Of a DNA stretch of 64,000 nucleotides, positions 60,053-64,000 are shown piece after piece. The notes beneath the pieces were generated by a model. That model was not told where the DNA came from, searched no databases, and saw only the letters and a list, made by a program, of their open reading frames with translations. The translations under genes were made by a program, and so were the position numbers. The stretch comes from Gordionus sp. m RMFG-2023. Lineage: Eukaryota; Nematomorpha; Gordioida; Chordodea; Parachordodidae. The DNA is taken from positions 47,717,561 to 47,781,560 of the forward strand of contig NC_088775.1 in NCBI RefSeq assembly GCF_954871325.1. The letters are read 5' to 3'. Positions within the stretch are counted from its first letter, which is position 1, and every line of letters starts with the position of its first letter.

Positions 60053-61079
60053 TTTCTATTTCATTCAATTAAGTAAAATTATTCAAGTTTAAAAATTGCA
60101 TTTTGGGCTACTATTTCTAAAATCAAAAATAAAAGATTATTCAAATTTATATTTTTTTTTGAATTGATGAAAATAAATGAATATATAATAAAAATAATAA
60201 CATAAGTTGGTGGTTGTATCAGATTGTCTATACCACAATACTTGTGCCTTTTATTTATTCAAACAAAATTATTTCTATTCCTGAAAGAAAGAATTGATTA
60301 GATTTCAAAATAAAACAAATTTTTTATAAACTTCTAGAAACCATGATAGAAATTTTGGGAGCAAGGCAGAATGACATTTTTTGCAAATGCATATGGCAAA
60401 ACTCATTGCGATAGTTTAAGAGGCATTACTAAGAGGTAAACGGCTAGAGAAATCCTGCTATGTCCTTTTGAAAATAATATGCCAACACTTATGAATTTAT
60501 AAAATTATGCAAGAATTAATATCATGGGGATTAATTATCGTCAGCAACATTGATTATTTAAGCATGGAAATATAAACTAATCTAAAAAATACATTTTAAA
60601 CCTGTTAATGACCAAGGTATCAGAAAACATTTTAAAAAATTTAATTTAATTTTCTTAATACATTAGTATTTTATATATCAAAACAAATATTTCATTATAT
60701 GATTATTTCATTATATGATTATTTCATTATATGATTATTTTAATATTCCAAAAATCAAACATTTGGAGGTAAGTTTATTTTTTGATACTTTTTTTTCATT
60801 ACTTTTTGATCCAATAGACATTTTTCGTTTCAATTTATGCAGATTGTCCTGTACAATTAAACTTTTTCCCTAGTATTCTCATAAATTTTTAGAAATAAAA
60901 AATCTTAGAATAATGCATGTTCTTGAAGGGAGTTGATAAACTTACGCCAAGTGGCCTATTAGCAAGAAATAAAAATTATATTTTTTTTCTTATTTATATG
61001 CATTTTCCGAGTCGATAAAAAGTTACTGATATATTAACGAGGTTGATTTCCTACCCAATATTTTTTGGCCAGGAAAATG
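60053..61079. other. Downstream of ABCE1: 3' UTR region and a decayed protein fragment
   Basis: Polyadenylation-like AATAAA is frequent and cannot be chosen. At about 60376-60440 the + strand reads FFANAYGKTHCDSLRGITKR, resembling FFATSHGK-x-x-CDGIGG-x-KR from a protein family common in insect genomes and often transposon-associated. Further text (AREILLCPF, NYARINI) follows in frame pieces. Broken. Confidence 0.35.
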
Positions 61080-61660
61080 GATGTATAAATAATATCGTGA
61101 AGAAATTCAATTACCCCAGAAATTAAATAAAAGTGTTAGACCATTAGGATTTAGTATTGGATTCACAAAGAAGTACATTGACTTTATTGTTAAATTATAT
61201 AGAAAAGATATAATTCTAAAGAAAATCTTATAAATAAAATGTTAAAATTTCATAGACACAATAATTTAATTACAACATATGATGTTGGCTATCAAGAACA
61301 AGATCTTAATTCCCGAAACTTTGTTGACCCAATAGTTCCTACCAAAGTAAATTGGATAGACAAATTTATAAACCCTTTTAATTAGATGATAAAAAAATTT
61401 CTATGCCTTTTGAAGGATCTTCAAGGGACCTAGTAGACTTTGTACACTCAGACTCAAAGTAAAAAAATTGTAAGATTTTGTAATTATTTACAGTTAATTG
61501 TAATTCTTATAAATCGTGATTAACCATAGATGATTCACTCGTTAAAATTTTCAACATATATTTAAACATTTTTATAATCCAACTACCAATATTTGGAGGA
61601 AATATCATGCTTCTCGCTTAAATTTAGTGTCAGCTGAGAAGAGAGTCCTCCATAAAATAG
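61080..61660 (+). other. Unassigned coding-like stretches
   Basis: DVGYQEQDLNSRNFVDPIVP then TKVNWIDKFINPF (about 61280-61380) and IWRKYHASRLNLVSAEKRVL (about 61590-61650) read like protein with little low complexity, but I recognise no family. They may be upstream parts of the OTU-like fossil. Confidence 0.3.
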
Positions 61661-62314
61661 GAAGGGTGCAATGCTCCATCACAGTTGGAAACAATTGAAC
61701 CAAATGGGAATTGTTTTTACTGGTAATTTAAAAATGATAAAAAAATTTGCATGATGGGTTCATATTTTATTTTATAAATTATGGTTGTATTTTTTTTACT
61801 AATATTCATAAAATATGGTTTTGATTCCTCCATTACCTTAAATTTTAATGATTATATCTTATATTAATGAACATTATTTTTTAAAAAAAATTTAAATATG
61901 TTACTATTTCTAAAAACCAATCATGTTTTAAGAAAAATAATAAGATGTATGAAGATTACAGGAAAACAAGACTCCTATGGTTTGATTATTCACACATGAT
62001 CTTGCTGATGCTGCAAAAATTGATAAAATATATAATATTATATTCAAGGTCAAAATATGTGTGAAGATTATGAGCAATGGTGTATAATCGATAAGGCAAA
62101 TAAGAATGCTGAATGGGCAATGGATATTTAAATGCGAATTGTTGCCACATTTCTCAATACCCCGATAGTGGTGTATGTTAAGTATGGAGCATTTTGCTGG
62201 CATATGTATCTGCTATTTAAATATGATGATGAAAATATAAAAAAATTTGACCAAAATATTTATATTAACAATTCTGGATCCCATTTTCTTAATGTTATTT
62301 ATTTTGAAAATTAA
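61661..62314 (+). pseudogene. OTU cysteine-protease-like domain, broken
   Basis: Collinear + strand pieces match OTU deubiquitinase-type domains. NAPSQLETIEPNGNCFYW (61670-61722) fits the catalytic P-D-G-N-C-x-x-R. ITGKQDSYGLII (about 61955-61990) fits ITG-x-Q-x-x-H. NMCEDYEQW (from about 62054) is followed by AEWAMDI, VATFLNTPIVVYVKYG and NIYINNSGSHFLNVIYFE, fitting W-x-x-D-x-E-x-x-A-x-A...I-x-VY and the final catalytic H in H-F/Y. It is interrupted in several places. OTU domains occur in host proteins and in some mobile elements; I cannot say which this was. Confidence 0.6.
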
Positions 62315-62403
62315 TTACAAATCTTGATATTTTAGTTAATTGTATTTGTCTAATTTTTATGCACATTACTTTTTATTTATCCTATTTTGAGGATTATATA
62401 TTA

Positions 62404-62432
62404 CTAGCTAATAACCCGTCAAGAATGACGGG
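62404..62432 (-). promoter_or_regulatory. Helitron 3' terminator: hairpin and CTAG end
   Basis: CCCGTCA-AGAA-TGACGGG (62415-62432) forms a perfect 7-bp stem with a 4-base loop. On the - strand it is followed by TTATTAG and then CTAG (62407-62404), next to T in the flank. Confidence 0.85.
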
Positions 62433-62849
62433 GTTGAGGGGTAATTAGCTAGTTTGTGTATAATCTATTTTATAAATATATTAAAATTTAGGAGAAAAAG
62501 AGGTAAATAAATTTGTGAATCATATTTCTGATTCATATATCAAAGGTAGAAAATTATAAATTGATTGGCAAAATGAAGAATATAATAACTAAGAGTACCA
62601 GAGCTCCCGTTGGTCAGCATTGCTGTTCACTCCCCACCGCGTGAAGGTGGGAGATGGGTTTTAGGGGAGCAAAGAGATGAAAAAAAGAATGAAAAAAAGA
62701 AGGTAGAAATATCAAAGAGACAAAGATGTGAAAAAAAAATTGTATAATACATGTTATACCTTAAGACTTGATAGTTATCATTCAACACACTCGCATTTGA
62801 AGCCATATAAAAAAGAAAATAATAAAAAATATACAATATCAATAATTTT

Positions 62850-63150
62850 ACCAAAATTTAAGTATTAGATATTTCCAAAACTGAGGATGTAGAATAAGCA
62901 TCAGTCTGGTATATCATCGCAATAAATCCTTAGCCCAAATTAAAATGTCTTGAATTTTTCTTCCTTGAATGTCAAAATTTGTATTTATAAAAGTTAAATT
63001 AAAATATTATTAATTTTACCAAAATGTAAGTATTAGATATTTCCAAAACTGAGGATGTAGAATAAGCATCAGTCTGGTATATCATCGCAATAAATCCTTA
63101 ACCCAAATCAATCGAATATCAAAATCCATATATATAAAAGTTAAATAGTA
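62850..63150. repeat. 168-bp tandem duplication in the Helitron tail
   Basis: AGTATTAGATATTTCCAAAA followed by CTGAGGATGTAGAATAAGCA occurs at 62861 and 63029. The second copy lacks a short stretch present in the first. Confidence 0.9.
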
Positions 63151-63319
63151 CCATTGTAAAATAAGATTATTTGGGGGTTCTTTTTCCTATTCCATGTCGA
63201 GGATGATGAAATGATAGACCAAGCACATATTGACTATTTTTGCTATGACTGAGAGACTTATTTAACACACTGATTCGTTTAAATCTAAAATATAATAGGA
63301 ATATAAAAACAATAACCTC

Positions 63320-63760
63320 TTTTAGATCCATGGCAAAAGGAATAAATGTTTGGAATATATTCGAGTTTTTTTTGAAAAAATGTTACTTTTAAATATCCTT
63401 AATGGAAATAAGATATAGATATACAGTATATATATACTTATACCTGAAGGTAGGTAATATGGATGGTATTATATAATAGAGGTATATACAATATTTATAT
63501 ATATTTTTTTTCATTAAGAGCATGTCTAAAATATAATAAAAAGAAAAACAATTTTAAAATATACCTAGATCCATGACAAAAGTAATAAAAGTTTGGAATA
63601 TCTTCAAACGTTATTTGAATTTTTTTTATAAAATATCATGGAAATAAGATATAGATATATGTGTATGTTTACTTATACCTGAAGGTATGTAATATGGATG
63701 GTATTATAAAATACAGGTATACACAATATTTTTAGTATATATTTTTTCATTTGAAAGCAT
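63320..63760. repeat. 243-bp duplication spanning the helicase end
   Basis: GATCCATG...TTTGGAATAT, ATACTTATACCTGAAGG and TAATATGGATGGTATTATA occur at 63325-63500 and 63568-63740. The second copy includes the last codons and stop of the helicase, so the first is a decayed duplicate of that coding end. Confidence 0.85.
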
Positions 63761-64000
63761 ATGTCCTTGCAAAAGCGTGGGAACAATCATAATTTTTATA
63801 TTTTTTTTAGAGCAACGACTTAAGGCAACGTAAAGTTGTCCGTGTGAAAATACGGGTTCATTAAAATATAATCCTACATGATCAAAGGTTTGGCCCTGGC
63901 TTTTATTTATTGTGATAACAAATGCAGGAAGAATTGGAAATTGGCGACGTTTTAAAATAAAAGATAATTGTGATTCACTCGGAGTTAAATCAATGCGAGG
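63704..64000 (-). CDS. Helitron helicase (Pif1-type), C-terminal 98 codons
   Basis: Open from the window edge to a TAA at 63706-63704, with no stop or frameshift. It starts PRIDLTPSESQLSFILKRRQ, then FPILPAFVITINKSQGQTFD (helicase motif V region, with the T-x-x-K-S-Q-G-Q core) and FSHGQLYVALSRCS (motif VI, with the arginine finger in SR). It ends VPTLLQGH...KNIVYTCIL. Matches the C-terminus of the Pif1-like helicase of animal Helitrons, which unwinds DNA during rolling-circle transposition. The Rep domain lies outside the window. Confidence 0.95.
   Translation of the reverse strand, partial: PRIDLTPSESQLSFILKRRQFPILPAFVITINKSQGQTFDHVGLYFNEPVFSHGQLYVALSRCSKKNIKIMIVPTLLQGHMLSNEKIYTKNIVYTCIL

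Larger units (their letters stand above)
62404..64000 (-). mobile_element. Helitron, 3' half, continues beyond the window
   Basis: On the - strand the helicase coding region ends at 63704, then about 1.3 kb of non-coding DNA leads to a 7-bp stem hairpin and the end CTAG followed by host T. This is the Helitron 3' end: hairpin, then about ten bases, then CTRR inserted at A/T. The 3' non-coding part has two internal duplications. The copy may be young, because the visible helicase frame is intact. Confidence 0.9.

Noticed and set aside
61928-62203. A - strand frame of 91 codons.
   Set aside because: It is antisense to the OTU-like fossil and has no resemblance to any family I know.

Overview
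The window is strongly AT-rich animal DNA, most likely from an insect; I cannot name the species. It has spliced genes with GT-AG introns, an animal-type ABCE1 gene, and a crowd of eukaryotic transposable elements: hAT, piggyBac, Tc1/IS630-like, Helitron, RTE-type LINE, a tRNA-headed SINE and Ty3/gypsy LTR elements. I see no bacterial or phage gene organisation.

Only one ordinary host gene can be defended: ABCE1 (RLI1/pixie), the iron-sulfur ribosome-recycling ATPase. It is on the + strand in 13 coding exons from 18249 to 60052, coding for 602 residues. All exon phases agree and all 12 introns can be placed. One intron (45844-45941) uses a GC donor. The last, 14-residue exon is the least certain. 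Five introns of 3.9-10.3 kb hold most of the transposable elements, so a gene of about 1.8 kb of coding sequence is spread over about 42 kb.

Layout. 1-2.6 kb: degenerate repeats and a decayed Helitron Rep piece. 2.7-10.2 kb: an old Ty3/gypsy fossil split by a hAT (3515-9332), which holds a second hAT (4445-7183), which holds an RTE LINE; both hATs keep perfect 8-bp target duplications. The first hAT also holds a 143-bp tandem repeat with a three-unit higher order. 10.18-17.47 kb: a younger gypsy-type LTR element with a 5-bp target duplication. Its pol block lies inverted relative to its LTRs and gag, between 203-bp direct repeats, and it carries a 146-bp minisatellite. 18.2-60 kb: ABCE1 and its introns.

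The most unusual intron content is three pairs of inverted tandem arrays built on one unit of about 115 bp containing GACAATTGTC. They look like terminal inverted repeats made of tandem repeats, and one pair encloses a Tc1/IS630-like transposase. The introns also hold a complete hAT with its TSD inside one such array, a piggyBac element with TTAA ends, clusters of a CGCGA-containing motif, and a SINE with a 17-bp TSD. The SINE shares its 3' end with the RTE LINE found elsewhere in this window.

After ABCE1 (60.1-64 kb) lie decayed coding fragments, including a broken OTU-protease-like domain, and then the 3' half of a Helitron on the - strand. That Helitron has an intact helicase C-terminus that runs off the window, a hairpin and a CTAG end. 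The window is therefore one essential gene in a dense, nested landscape of mobile elements.
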